Shown: piece after piece, positions 34,930-46,856 of the stretch | Layout of the letters: the number at the start of each line of letters is the position of its first letter | Position numbering within the stretch: the first letter of the stretch is position 1 | DNA from: Sorghum bicolor | Lineage: Eukaryota > Streptophyta > Magnoliopsida > Poales > Poaceae | Length of the DNA stretch: 64,000 nt | Direction: 5' to 3' | NCBI RefSeq assembly: GCF_000003195.3 | Contig: NC_012878.2 | Span: 10,838,386 to 10,902,385 of the forward strand | Made by a program: the position numbers and the translations under genes | The notes under the pieces: model-generated | The model's database searches: none | What the model saw: the letters and a program-made list of their open reading frames with translations, nothing else | What the model was told of the DNA's origin: nothing

Positions 34930-36330
34930 TGGCTCACCGGCGGCAGAGAAGGGCTTGGCGAGGACGAGGTGCTTCGCTGCTCGGGGCTCGACGCAGCACG
35001 GCATTGACGAGGGGATCTGGTGGGGGCGCTGCTCGACGTCGTGGCTGCAGGGGTTGTGCTTGGTGACGCTGGCAGCATGGCGTCGAGGTCGTTGTTGTCA
35101 CTGCGGTGCGGCGTCCGCGCGCGACGTCGGGGTTTGGGGCAGAGGTGCTTGACGCGGTGGCGAACGCGCGTTCCCAGCCACGGCGGAGTCCGTGCGTGTC
35201 GAGACGGGCGTTTGGGCTTGGCGCAGTCGACTTCGCGACGAGGCGGTGACCGCGGACAGCACGGCAGGACGTGGACGTGGACGCCGGACGGGGTCGCGGG
35301 GCTTGGTCACCGCACCGACGTCGTGGACGGAGCTCGGGCGACGTCGCAGGCGGAGCTCGGTGTCGGGGTCAGCAAGGGGCTCGGAGAAGCTCCTGCTCGG
35401 CGTCGCGGCGGGTTCCCGGGGTCGAGGGCGAGGGCGCACGGCGTCTTGGGCGCGGCGAGGTCGAGGGCGCGGACGCGTCGGGGCTCGACGTCGCGCTCGG
35501 CTCGAAGGCGAGGTCGGGGCCGAGGCGCTTGGCGCGGCGGGCGGCTCCGGTGCGGCGGGGTGGTGCCGAGGACGAGGCGCTCGGGCGCCGTGGACGACGT
35601 CGCGTGCAGCTCGATGCAGCGGATGGCGAAGCTATGGGCGAGCTCGTTGGCGAGGTGACGCAGGGTGGTGCCGAGGACGAGGCGTGTCGCGGACACGGCG
35701 TCGCGACGGCGGTGCGCGGGGACGGGGCTCGGCGCCGCGGGGCGTCCGCGCGGCCGTCCAGGTCGGTGTCGCGGAGGATGCCGGGGTCGAGGGCGAGGAC
35801 GAAGCTCGGCGCGGCGCGGCGGCTCTGGCTCCGGGGCGAGGTGGTGCTTGGCGGCGCTGGGTGGTGGAGCAGAGCGGCGGCTGCGCGGTTCTTATAGTGC
35901 GGGCGCTAGGGTTTCGGGGCGGAAGCGGCCATCTCCGACGTCCGTGCCGCGAGCAGGACACGCGGCCGTCGATCCGGGCACGCACGCCGAGGGGAGCAGG
36001 CGCGCGCGCGGGGGTGCTCCCCATCCTGGCGTTGACGGCGGCGGCCTGGGGTCGGGGTTGGGAGCAGGGGGCGCTGCCTCCCTCTTGGGCCGCGGCATGG
36101 GCCTTCGCGCGCGCGAGTTGGGCCGGGGGGAAGTGAGCAGCCGAGCTGGGCCATGGGTCGCCTGCTGGGCCGAGGCGAGGCAGGGGAGGGAAGCGGGCCG
36201 CAGGCAGGCTGGAGTGGCGCTGGGGAGCAGGCCAGCGGGGCGGCTTGGGCCAAGGAGAGGAGTGGACCGCGGGTGGAGGGAGGCCGACTGGGCCAAGGGG
36301 GGAGCTGGGCTGCAGCGGAGGATGGGAGAG
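34930..36330 (-). promoter_or_regulatory. Strongly GC-rich, CpG-rich promoter block of D with minus-strand TATA box
   Basis: About 1.4 kb of very high GC content with many overlapping open frames on both strands. The frames are a by-product of composition. The minus-strand word ACTATAAG (35891-35898), a CT-rich start region after it and the GCTGGGCC-rich part before it look like an LTR promoter, as in element F. Confidence 0.5.
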
Positions 36331-36765
36331 AAGGGAGAGAAAAATAAGAGAGGAGGAGAAAAGGGTTTTCTATTTTTGATTAAACACAATGGAATGAAAA
36401 CATAAGGAGTTGGAGAAGATTCAAAAGGAGATCGGATAAAATCCAATGGAGTTTGAGACGTACTCCAACGAAAAAGTTGAGAACGGATTCGCTTCGCCTT
36501 AGAGATAGTCTCAACGAAGATTCGGGAAGGCTTTGCTACGGATTTGTGCACTCCAAAAGAAACTCAAAACCCTAAACAAGATCCAACTTAAGACCACTCA
36601 CGAATAAGAGCACTCGTCTACAAACAATTCTATATGAATGCGATGACTTGTTAGCGGGTTAGAATCGAGTTAGACCTAAAAACTATATGCTTCACAAGAT
36701 TACAAGAAAAATTTTAAAAAACTCGTATTTTTGGTTTTCGTAAAAATCCAGGATGTTACAGTGGG

Positions 36766-37310
36766 TGCCTCGACAAAATATGAATACAAGCTTCAACGTC
36801 ATCAATTTATCTCCTTTCTTTAGATTGGAAGAGTCGAGGATGACTCCTTTTCAAGAGGGGGAGAATGATGAGGAAATCTCAGCTATGCATGCTCATTCAA
36901 GTCCAAATGCTACACATCAAGTTCCACTTACAAGAAGCCGTGCCAAGAAGCTACAAGAGCAGATGAATTCTTTCCTTAGTGATTGTAATTTTCACACTTC
37001 TGAGAATGTTATACTACGTAAGTGCTCTATATTGGTTGTACTTAAGAATATATTTGAAGAGAAGGAAGAGAAACTACTACAGAATGATAATATCAGAAAA
37101 GTATCATGCATGAAGATTCAGACGTCTGAAACTTATCCCATGAATGTTCAGACAAATGTTCAAACATTAGAAAGAAGCAGTCATAACTCTCAACTCCATG
37201 AATCTTTGGAGGCCCTTGAGGACATTTTGGAAAGCTCATCAAGTCCAATTTCCAATGCCTCAACTCCTACCTCATTTGGACATCACAATCAAGAGTTATG
37301 TTTGGATTAG
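36766..37310 (+). pseudogene. Integrase C-terminus of element E
   Basis: Open frame with PRQNMNTSFNVINLSPFF, which matches the last part of gypsy integrases, then an acidic linker and TRSRAKKLQEQMNSFL, the usual polyprotein tail. Directly joined (before D came in) to the RT fragment ending AICEW, so the middle of pol was deleted. The last third overlaps the start of the 3' LTR-like sequence. Confidence 0.7.
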
Positions 37311-38037
37311 TCAAGACTGCTCAGAAGGTCAACAGTATGTCATGACAGAATATTGGTCCAACTTGCCGAGCAAAACTATAGAAATCTACAATGTTTCATG
37401 GTGCATGGCATACATTGTTGGAAAGATCGTTGATTCTAGTTTCACACCCAAGAAACGGTTTGTCATTTGGGCTTTCCAATAAGGAGTTATGGTTAGTTTA
37501 TTAAAACCTGCTCTGGAGGCCAACAGTCATGTGAAACCACTTCGAGAATCCATTCTGAGGGGGCCTTTCACATTGCCTTCCCTCAGAAACTCCATTTTGT
37601 TTTCATACCTATCTAGGAGGGTTGTTCCTAGTATAACTATTCTCTACCTCTAAGATATTAGCAACCTTTGATCATTTGATAAACTACATGATATTTGCAG
37701 CTGTGCTGCTAAGTGCCTTACTCAACCTTTGTTCTTCCTTGTTCTTCTTGGACTTGTGAAGTGAATCCTCTGGGTTCCCCTACTTCATGCTCTACGACTT
37801 CCATTCGGCTGTGCCGTATTGTGTGCATTAGTTCTGGATTGCGGTTCTGCGGTTGTTAGGAGATCGAGTCGAAGTCTTTGCGGTTTCGGTGCCTCTCTCC
37901 CCATCGCTTGGTCGCATCCAACCTATGTCCACTATAAAGCTAATTATCCATTGTTCGCAGCAAGTTATCCATGTTCTTTTGATCTACTGTTGTGAAGATC
38001 GGGCCACCCTCGTACCGATTCATATTGGTACGTTTCA
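37140..38037 (+). repeat. 3' LTR of element E (left edge approximate)
   Basis: Similar to 18180-19030 and ending GGTACGTTTCA. It has a small extra segment near 37700-37720 that the 5' copy lacks. Confidence 0.65.
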
Positions 38038-38301
38038 TATTGGCCTTGTGGATACGACCCAGCTTAGTAAACAACACTTCCTCTGCCCCCGACGTCTTAA
38101 GCCTCCGTCTGATGCCCGCACTACCGTAGGCCTGTCCCTTGCGCCACATCTCCGCCTGCTGATGCCGCAACTCCGCTCGCCAGATGCCATCCGCTGGCCA
38201 CCGATGATAAGCCTCCGCCGCCTCCGCTCCTTGGCCACCAGTGATGAGTTTCCGCTCTACAACGTGGATCCAGGCTCCAAGAACTCCCATGAGTTAATCC
38301 C
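38038..38301. other. Unassigned flank between E and H
   Basis: Less AT-rich than its surroundings and open in one plus frame over its whole length (part of 37853-38362), with CTCCGCC-type words. It could be a host gene fragment, but I recognise no protein. Confidence 0.3.
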
Positions 38302-39355
38302 TGTTGATGCAAAAATTGGTATCTCGCACCAACAATCTCGAGGGCTCTCAGAGAAAGTTTAGGAGCTCAAGTCCTAGACCTCCTAAGCCGTAAACACACG
38401 AGCTTGATGAATTGATTTCGAGGCGTGCCAGTCAATTTGACCTAAAATTGACAAGGTAGAAGTACAAAAGTTTCGAGATGTGTGGCCTCGAGAAGCCATT
38501 GAAATATAGGAAATTAACTAGAAAGTCAAGTCCTGATAATAATGCAAAAAGAAAATCGTTATCAAATATATTGAACAATTGCATCTCATGGGTCAAAATA
38601 ACCGGATCGGCTATGTTAGCTATCTTATTTTTTCTTAAGAATCGTTATTTTCTCAAGGTTTATAATAAGCATTTAGATTTGAAGTTCAAGCTAACTCGTC
38701 CAATCTTGACTGGGCAAAATATTGTTAAAATAAATAAAACATTAAACTTTGAACAATACTGGTAACTTAATGAATCTACTAAATTGCCAATTTAATAGAG
38801 CCGATAACTAACTTGAACCAATATTCATAAGAGATTGAAGCAATGTAGCCTCACAAATAAAATTCAAGTCGATAACTAGTTCATAATCAAGTTTGACATG
38901 AGTTCGAATGATGCAGCCACGACAAACTAAACATGAACCATGACAAAACTTACAAGCAAACTGAAGGTCGAAATCAACCGATGCAGCTCGATTTGTTGAA
39001 GGTCTCGTCGAGATCTACTAGTACTCCTACTCCTAAGGTTGGTGGCCGAAGCCAAAAAAGGTTTGTATTATGATTGTGTATATTCTTACAAGGATCGGGT
39101 TCCTAATATTTATAGTCCAGAGAGTTAGTTTTATGTCTTAACATGATTCTTCCTCGTAAAGGCAATCTGGACTCTAACTTTTCCTTTCTTAATTGAACCC
39201 GACATGTCTCCTTCGTCTTGCCTTGATCCGACACCCTTCTGATCGACTATTTTTGTTGCGCCTCTTGTTTAGTCGATCCACTTATCTGGTTGTCTCTCCT
39301 TCCGCAAAGCAGGCCCACAGGCAGTTTTCTGACTCACCAAAATTTGGGATTAACA
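38302..39355 (-). repeat. 3' LTR of element H
   Basis: Plus-strand left end TGTTGATGCAAAA equals the complement of the G LTR end (TTTTGCATCAACA). The right end ATTAACA is followed by CATGCCCCCCA, the complement of the polypurine tract TGGGGGGCATG also seen in G. About 1054 bp, longer than in G. Contains several GCCGAT/ATCGGC-like words. Confidence 0.8.
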
Positions 39356-39375
39356 CATGCCCCCCAATTTTGGGA
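39356..39375 (-). other. 3' polypurine tract of H
   Basis: CATGCCCCCCAATTTTGGGA on the plus strand, complement of a purine tract nearly identical to the one of G (59761-59776). Confidence 0.8.
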
Positions 39376-41021
39376 TAAAATTAATTTTATTCAAGAATTG
39401 CAACTCAAAATTGATATGGACATATTGAATACTCTGTTTCCTCTTCTGTCCTCTCTGTTCATTGGTCTTAAAAGCTAGGGTTTCCCTCCAAGAAATTTCA
39501 ATCAAGAGTTTGAAACCCGCACAATCCACCGAACCCTCGCACATCGAGTTTTCAATCCGGTGACTCCTTGCTCCGATGGCGTCTATCGACATTATCCCTG
39601 AGGTACTCTCCCTTTACTTCCCGAATTCTTCTTGCTCCGTCAACTCTTCTTCAATATCTATTTCTCTTGTTTCTAGGATCTCAAGGACCAAATCTTCATT
39701 TCGCTTGAGGACAATTTGCACAAGATTTTCTAAGGTCTGATGGGCAATCCAGATCTAAACAGGACAATTGTCACCGAGACCAACATAATCCCTTTTAAGC
39801 ACTCCAACATGCACTCAAATCTGTGATATAATTAGACTTCCATAAGAAACTGACCTTCAATTATCCTATGTTGGAAAAATTGGTTGATCAAGGTAGTAGC
39901 CAAAAAGAGAACAGATTGGGAACTTGGACATCTAGATCACTGTATCTCTCTATCTCTTTCTGACATCAAGAAGAATGAACCTATGCTTAGGGCCACTTGC
40001 TTCTTCTGGTCTAATACTTACAACGCTTTCGTCTTCAGACAAGGCCTAATGTTCCCAACATTAGCCGATGTCCATATGCTCATATGTCTCAACATTGCAG
40101 GACACATCAACCCTTTTAGTTTACTCGTGAAGCCTTCCTTCAAGTTAGATAGTATAAGAACTGGGGGTTGGTCCCAATACATCATTAGTCACAAAACTGA
40201 TAACAAATGTATGTCTGACAAAGAGCACACAACTTTTTTGAACATGTGGCTAGATAGATATGTCTTCTGTGGACATGCTTGTTCTCCAACATCTAACTAT
40301 CTTAGCTTGGCAGAGAAAGTATTAGGCAACTCTAAAATTTCCCTTGGTAAAATTCTCCTTGGAGCTCTATACAATCTTTTAAATAGAGTTTCTCAGCATC
40401 TGATGCAAAACGATACTGTTCCAACAATCACAGGTCCTTGGTGGTTACTGCACCTGTGGCTTAATCTTTATCTGCACAATCTAGCAGCTCCAGAGCTAAA
40501 TAATTTATCTTTCCCTCCCTAGAATACTCAGAAGAGGAGGAATAGAAACTCCCTAAAGGCTAGAAGACTCGCCAATGTATGTCCTTTGGTGAGGTAGCAT
40601 CAGAAATCATTATTGATGTATCAACCACAGACTTCTTCAAGATCTTCTACAAAGATTTTCTAGAGCCACCTTTAGAGTGGTTTGTCTATCTAAAAACTCT
40701 AGAATTTGAACTTCCAGCGTCATTCAGATTTCAGATTATTTATAGTGACCCTAAAGAGTTCAAAATTTTAAGCCACTTGGTAAGGCCAAGCCTATTACTA
40801 GTTGAGATCAAGCATGGCATGGAGAAACCTCCAACCTCCTATGAGTTTTTCTATCCTTCAATAGTGGCCAGGCAGATGGGTTTTGGCCAATTGCCCCCAG
40901 CCTTATTCTTTGCTGATAAAGTGAAGCTGAGGGAACTGTCAATACTGGAATAGAGTACAATAGAATTCTTCACTTTGAACAATCTCTATTGCCAGAAGCC
41001 ATTAGTGGATGGGAGTGCACT

Positions 41022-43916
41022 GTAATACCCGATTTTAAGGACAAAACCAGATATGCACCATATGTGAGTTTTAGAAAACAAATCTCACATATAGCTACAA
41101 ATAAGGGATAATATCAAAAGACAATGCATAAATTATATAACGTACTTAGTGTAAAAGAGATAACCTTTAATAGCAAACAGCGGATAGACATCTCCAAACT
41201 TCGGGTATTAACTTCACTCTACAGGATCCAACTGACTGGTTGATCACAAGCATAAACTTCTCCTGAGGTTTGGGGGAAATAGCAAGAGTGAGCACATATC
41301 ATACTCAACAAGTATAACAAGGGGTTCATGAGGCTCAATAAGCTGACACTGGTTTGACTGCATTTAGCTTTTATATGTAGATAGCATGTTTATATTTAGA
41401 TAGCCAATATCAAGGTAGCATAGTAAATCCCATAACCACATGATCAATGTATACAATAATTAAGAATAACACATATAAAAAACATAATAAACCATCCTTT
41501 ATTATCATTAATCATGTTCATTAGTGTCCATCTATTCCGTCAGTTTCCCGGGCCGCCCGTATCCGTGGGCACGACTAGTATACCAGATTTAACACTATGC
41601 AGAGGTTGTACATCTTTACCCATGAGTCATGATTTACCCTTTCGCCCGAGGTGATCAGCCTCTTAATCCACTACCAAGGAAGGTCGGCAGGGTTCACTAT
41701 GAAGTCTTTCAAAGGTTCGTCTAACAAGTTAGGGCCGCTTGGTTTCATTAGTCAGTCCATGTGATTCACCGGCAGGAATCCACGGTCTGCTATTCCCCAA
41801 TTGCGCCACATGGGTAACCGCTAACGAGCTAGAAAAATTACTCATACTTGACTAAAGCCAGAGCCATATAGCCCTCATGGTTGTACGAGTTGTTCCAGCT
41901 TTTGCCAAGGGATAAGTCCTTATGGAGGGTCAAGATCAATCCAGCAAAAGCTAGAGTTCTTTCCACCCTTTATATTCAAGTTGCTAGAAAGCTTATTTTA
42001 TTGCTTATTGTATATCCAAACATTCATGTTACAAGATCATGGATTATATTCAAGCACAAGCAAGAACTACCCAAATGCATATCCAAAATAGGTAACAAGG
42101 AATTCAGGATAACAATCATCTATGATTTTGCTAAGGTCATCAAGGTGGACACATGCATATGATAAATATTGTATTAATGGTGTATAGGTAACAAGGACGA
42201 TCCCCAGTTATACTTGCTTTGATCAAAGCTCTCCTGAGCCTTCTGGTCTTCAAAAGATTGACCTTGATCACCAACGTATCGCTCATCGTCTAAACTTGAT
42301 CATCAATCAACAACACGCAATCCAATGTAGACAATCATACACGAAGCAAACAAGCTATAATTAGAACAATACACTAAATAGTGGTAAAACAAATATAAAA
42401 GTTTATCAAAATGTTCTACGCAGTGCTACGATCACATAAACGTAAAGTTCACGAAAATCGAAGTTAAAACGTAGAAGTTATGAATTTTCTAATATTTCCT
42501 ATAGATAAATAATTAATTAAATAGTATCACGAAATTCAAAAGTTTCAAACTGGTGAATTAAGTTTACTAACATGTAGATCTCATGATTATGAACCTAACG
42601 CAATTTGAATGGACCAAATCGGATTTAAAATGAGCATGTTATAAGCAATTTAAATCTGGTGGCAAAACCGTAAATACTGAAAACGTAAGCTGACTCAAAC
42701 CGACAGGAATACGCCTTCGGAATTGAAAGGCGCAAACCAGCGGGTACGCCTTGGACTGCGGGTTAGAAAACAAGTTTTCTCAGGGTCTCTTTAACAAAAA
42801 TACCAAGCGAAGGGGTACGGTCTGTTTTCGTCCGTTGGATCTCGATCCGATGGTTGAAAGTCGCTCCAGGGAGAGGAAGAGAGGGCGATGGCGACGCACA
42901 GGAGCTCCACGGCGGCTCCATGGACGGAAGTTCGCCGGCGCTCATCGTTTTGGCGTTTTAGCGCATGATTCAAACAGGAGAAAGCAGTGAAAGGCATAGG
43001 AGCTCGCTGCGAACTCACCCAGGACAAGATCAAGGACGGGGACGGCTTGGAGAGGATGGACCACGCGGTATGGCAGACGACGTGCTCCTGCATACGTTCA
43101 GTGATGGTTAGAGAGGCACAGAGGCTGGTAGATCGCACGTAGTATGGCTCGGCACCTTTGTAGAAGCAATACGAAGCTCGGCACACCGTTGTCGAAGACC
43201 TTGATGCAGCAAGAGGCGAGAGCCACGGCGGCGGCTCCTTTTTCTCCGACGAGATCCGAAATCGCGACAAGGGCCGCAATCTGAGCTCTTGAGCCTCGCG
43301 GGTGGGGAAGAGGGGATGCGGAGAAGATCTCGGGGCTTTATAGGGTCTTGGTTTGCGCATTTGGCAAGAAATTCCGTGCCAATCGGGATTCGATTCCCAG
43401 ACGGTGTCCTGTGCGAGTACGTCTCAAGGTGGAAAACCGGCTGACCGGTGGGGTCGCTCTGTCAGTGGGCGCGGGGTGGGACCAGCTGGCAGAGAGAAGG
43501 AGAGGGGGATGGCGCGGGGCTGGGCCGAGTGGGTTGCGGGAGTCGCTGGGCCGCGGGGGAGGAGAAGCAGGCCAGAGGGAAAAGGGAAGCTGGGCCTCGG
43601 CCAGCAGGCCATCAGGCCGAGGGGAGCAAACCAGGCCTTCGGGCCACATCCAGGGAGGCTTTCTTGTTTTTTTTAATTTCTTTTCTATTTTATTTTCCAA
43701 AGCTCTTTCAAAATAGTTTTGAGTTCTTTTAATTCTCAAATAAAACACACAGCACAAAAACAATTATTCTCCAGCATGAATGCTCAATCAAGTTTACTAA
43801 ACTTATGATAAATTTTAATGAAAAATATTATTCCCCTATGTTTTATGAGCACAAAAATTCATAAATAAATCATTTTTCACCTAATTTAAAAAGAGCAAAA
43901 AAAATTTGGTGTTACA
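41022..43916 (-). mobile_element. Probable solo LTR F (Tekay-like Ty3/gypsy)
   Basis: Target duplication TGCAC (41017-41021 and 43917-43921). On the minus strand it starts TGTAACACCAAATTTTT and ends AAATCGGGTATTACA. Minus-strand TATA box CTATAAAG (43336-43343) followed by a CT-rich start and long leader. GGCCCAG and TGGTCCCACC words lie upstream, as in grass LTR promoters. 2895 bp with no primer site or pol. Related to D by layout and some wording. Confidence 0.65.
43336..43343 (-). promoter_or_regulatory. TATA box of solo LTR F
   Basis: CTATAAAG on the minus strand, followed about 30 bp on by a CCCCTCTTCCCC start-like region. Confidence 0.55.
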
Positions 43917-45810
43917 TGCACCCCTTTCACTTCTATAGCATTTGATCATTGGTGGCAAGACTGGAGCCAACACATGTTCAATGAGCCAATATCTGTTTAC
44001 TGCTCTTCCTTAGATCCTGATTTTCAAGCCGTGTCTAAGGTATACTTTTATACACTATATTTCCAAAATTTCATACCTCAGAATATATTCACTCATTTTA
44101 ACTGTCTATAGGATCTTGCTGGCTTGACCCCTCCACTGGTGAACTATGACATATGGTATCCTGACCCAAGACTGGGTAATTATGCACCTTCTCTAAAAGC
44201 TTTGATGAAGAAGCCAGCGTCAGATCTCCCTAACAATCAGCCGACTGCTACACTGAAAAAGAAGCAACCGACTACCTCTCAAAAGACAACTTCGAAGAAG
44301 ACCAAAGTTACTTCTTCAAAACATCTTAAATCTTTAGCTGATGCAGCTACCGAGATAACCTTTCTGTTAACTCATAAGTATACAATATACCTATGCATCA
44401 GCTAATCCTTGATCCTTCCAGGATGTTGCTCAAAAACCTACTATTCAAAAGGGACCTGAACTTCCTGACCCACTAGAAGGCCTATCTTTTTCTAGCGGTG
44501 ATGATAATGTTATCCCTAACCTAGGCAACATCCTTGAAGTCTTTTCAGGTAACATCATATAATAGCTGATAGGATAAATCCTTCTGTTTATATTAACTTA
44601 TTTTTATGAATCCAGACCTTCAACTTCTTGAAGTTGCTTCATCAGCTATTCCCAGTTCTACCATGGTCTCAGTAGAACAGGTATGTTGAACCACCTATCC
44701 CCATTTGCCGATATCTTGTGATAAACACTAATCTGTTTATTCTAATGCAGGAACAGGTTTCTTCACCTTATCTGCCATTCCCTCTAGATGAATGTCTTGA
44801 TGAAGAACCAATCTTGATCTCAGAAGACACACCTCCAATTATACCTGACTACATCAATGCTCGACTTCAAAGGTTGATTACCCATCTGGAGCTTGATGTC
44901 TCAGTCTTGGTCCAAGATTTAGGATCTGTTAGGGAGATTTTTAATCAAATTAAGGATGACCTTCCTTCCTCCCTAAGAGAGATGATTCTGCTAGCTGCAT
45001 TCTTGGAAGGTAAAGGCCCTAAATTCTTCAGTGCTCAATCTAGATTAATATCTCGAGAATCTTAGAAGAATTCAGCTATTGCTGAAGTCCAATGCATCCA
45101 AGAAATCCTATCAGTTAAGAAGACAGTCGATCTCCTCAAAGAATCTCCTGCTGAAATCAACAAAGATCTGGCTGCTCTTAATGAGGAGAGAACACAATTG
45201 TTAACCCAGCTGAAAACTATTGAGGATGCAATTAAATAGAAAGATGAAGCTTTATCTCAGATTCCTACATCGTTTGCCGATCAAAAGAAGAATATGGCAA
45301 CCTTGAAGACTAAACTTGACAAAATCAAGCAAGACAAGAAAGCCAAGATTCTAGGATCAGCCAAAGAAGATCAACATCAAATAGCCGAAGTAGATAACAT
45401 TAGGCTCTTGGCTTGAACTCTATTAAGTCTGCTCTGAATATGTAATTTGAACATTTTCTGCATTTACTTTTGCATTTTGTAATTCCTAGACTTAACTTTT
45501 ATTTACTTAGATTCATTTTTTATCCTTCAGCAATTATATACTTCTATCAAAATCTTATGAGCAATGTCAACCGAATCCAAATAAGGTAGAACTCCATCGG
45601 CAAAGTTAGCCGATCCACTACTCAGGTCTTCCGCGGTCACAGATAAGTTGATCAGCTATTCTCTGTCGCCCATGTCCCTAGAATGATGGAAATGTTTTTC
45701 CTCTTTAGCCAATCCACTCACCCCGAATCTAAGGAACCATCCTCATGATAGTCGATCCACTTCATCCAGGGGATTAACTGTACACCGCTTCACCTTCCAC
45801 TTACCCCATT

Positions 45811-45824
45811 ATAAATAATACTAA
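45811..45824 (+). promoter_or_regulatory. TATA box of the second H accessory gene
   Basis: ATTATAAATAATAC, about 100 bp before the ATG at 45922, with a C-rich start region and AACCTTTCAATCTCC leader. Confidence 0.5.
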
Positions 45825-45921
45825 AGCTCTAAGGGTAAGAGTATGCAGCCATTAGACTTGCATCTTCAACCTTTCAATCTCCAAGACTCTTGCCTTTTCT
45901 TCCAAAAGCCCTAACTCTCCA

Positions 45922-46856
45922 ATGGCAGGCAGCAGAGGCAAGCGCCCAACATCGCCTTCCTCATCTGAGGAAGTGAACTCTGCTCAGCGTAGACGCTTGA
46001 ACAGGTAACTCAATGCAGTTCCTTACCTGATCTCGTCTTGAACAACTACTCATTCTCTGTTTCTTTGCAGCCCTACCCCCCAAGTTGATCCTAAGGTAGG
46101 CCCAAGAAACCCTGTTCCTAGGGCGTCAGCGTCATCCTTGCCTCTGGTAGTAGTGGCCTTTGAGGAGGCTGCTACAAACTAGGAAGCTGAGGCGAGCCAA
46201 GCAGGCTCGGAGCCGGTTAGCCATGAAGACGTCATCGACTATGATGCTGTCTTCGGGCACGAAGACGCCTGGGGTTTTCTCCAGTGTCTTAGAGTAGCCC
46301 AGGACCTCTATTCCGAGGAGTGCAAGAGGTCCCACCACCTCTAGGAGCAGCTCAACGCTCTAGAGGTGGTGTTGGAGAACATCGAGGGATCCTTGGCCTG
46401 ATCCAAGGAACAATTAGCAGAGTCCGACTGCACCATCGCTAATAAGTTCATCTTCCCTGTATTTCTTCAGTTGATCGACTACTTTGCTGATAAATCTGTT
46501 TGCCGATCACAAGGCTCCAGGAGCAATTCAACACCCTCACCCCCACCATCAACACGGTCACTGAGATGGTGAACGCACACGGGGAGACCTAGGCGGAACG
46601 TCTCTAGGACATGCCCGACTTGGTCTAGGAGGCTGTCCCCCATGGGGTTCGCTCAGGGGTAGCAAATGCCTTGGCAGCAGCACAGCTCCGCCATGGGGCT
46701 CAGCTCTTGGAGTCCTTGACTCTAGACTTTGTCACAGAGAGCGACGATGAGGGCTTTGAGGAGCTAATGGAGGAATTTGCCCCCTACGCCGACGCCATGG
46801 CGCAATTCTCATCGGTCGATGACATCATAGCACGTGTCTTCAACGACGAGGTTTAG
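45922..46856 (+). pseudogene. Second antisense accessory gene of H, broken
   Basis: Exon 1 (45922-46004) encodes MAGSRGKRPTSPSSSEEV and a basic end QRRRLN; a GT-AG intron (46005-46070) keeps the frame into exon 2. Exon 2 reads on to an in-frame stop near 46180, then an acidic stretch (HEDVIDYDAVFGHEDAW), a helical part (LRVAQDLYSEECKR, EQLNALEVVLENIEGS) and, after further stops and a frame change, an acidic C-terminus (46671-46856, ESDDEGFEELMEEF...DDIIARVF). This layout recalls coiled-coil accessory proteins found with grass Tat elements, function unknown. G has no counterpart. It lies between the PMD gene and integrase of H on the opposite strand to H. Confidence 0.6.

Larger units (their letters stand above)
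31313..36760 (-). mobile_element. Probable long solo LTR D (Tekay-like Ty3/gypsy)
   Basis: Target duplication GTGGG on both sides (31308-31312 and 36761-36765). Read on the minus strand it begins TGTAACATCCTGGATTTTT and ends AAATCTGGGTCGTTTCA, short imperfect inverted ends as in LTRs. A minus-strand TATA box (35891-35898) is preceded by a GC-rich block with GCTGGGCC words and followed by a long leader. The wording near 32100-32180 (GCAGAGGTTTACACTAGCCAC) parallels F near 41603. No internal LTR pair, primer site or pol was found, so I read it as one LTR left after recombination; 5448 bp is long even for this family. A large non-coding derivative is the alternative. Confidence 0.55.
18180..38037 (+). 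mobile_element. Decayed Ty3/gypsy element E, split by C and D
   Basis: Similar sequences at about 18180-19030 and 37140-38037 act as the two LTRs. Between them lie, in order, a Met-tRNA-like primer site (19031), a broken gag (19730-20392 continuing at 30282), an RT fragment (about 30680-31312) and an integrase C-terminus (from 36766). Protease, RNase H and most of integrase are missing. C (20393-30276) and D (31313-36760) are later insertions. The polyprotein words YYKEME, MARFLGGLNEKI and TRSRAKKLQEQMNSFL are those of common grass gypsy elements, probably chromoviruses. LTR starts and target duplication are not resolved. Confidence 0.75.
39576..45416 (+). pseudogene. Antisense accessory PMD gene of H, decayed and split by F
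   Basis: Homologue of the antisense gene in G. Exon 1 (39576-39602) encodes nine residues MASIDIIPE and ends at a GT donor, the same length and phase as in G. Exon 2 starts 39677 with DLKDQIFISLED and contains the plant mobile domain: CFFWSNTYNAFVF, PTLADVHMLICLNI, TTFLNMWLDRYVFCG, GPWWLLHLWLNLYLH. It ends at 44039 before a GTATAC donor and is cut by F at 41022. Exon 3 starts 44112. A Lys/Thr-rich part and a coiled-coil exon (about 44753-45416, DINKDLAALNEERTQLLTQL-like) follow. Stop codons (for example near 39733, 40520, 45064) and frame changes disable it. The product of the family is probably nuclear; role unknown. Confidence 0.8.

Noticed and set aside
34661..36405. Many long overlapping open frames on both strands in D
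   Set aside because: They overlap each other in several frames, are Arg/Ala/Gly-rich, and follow from GC content near 75 %. No domain seen.
31313..43916. D and F as DNA transposons with inverted ends
   Set aside because: Ends are TG...CA type with 5-bp target duplications, TATA box and leader like an LTR; no transposase and only short inverted ends.
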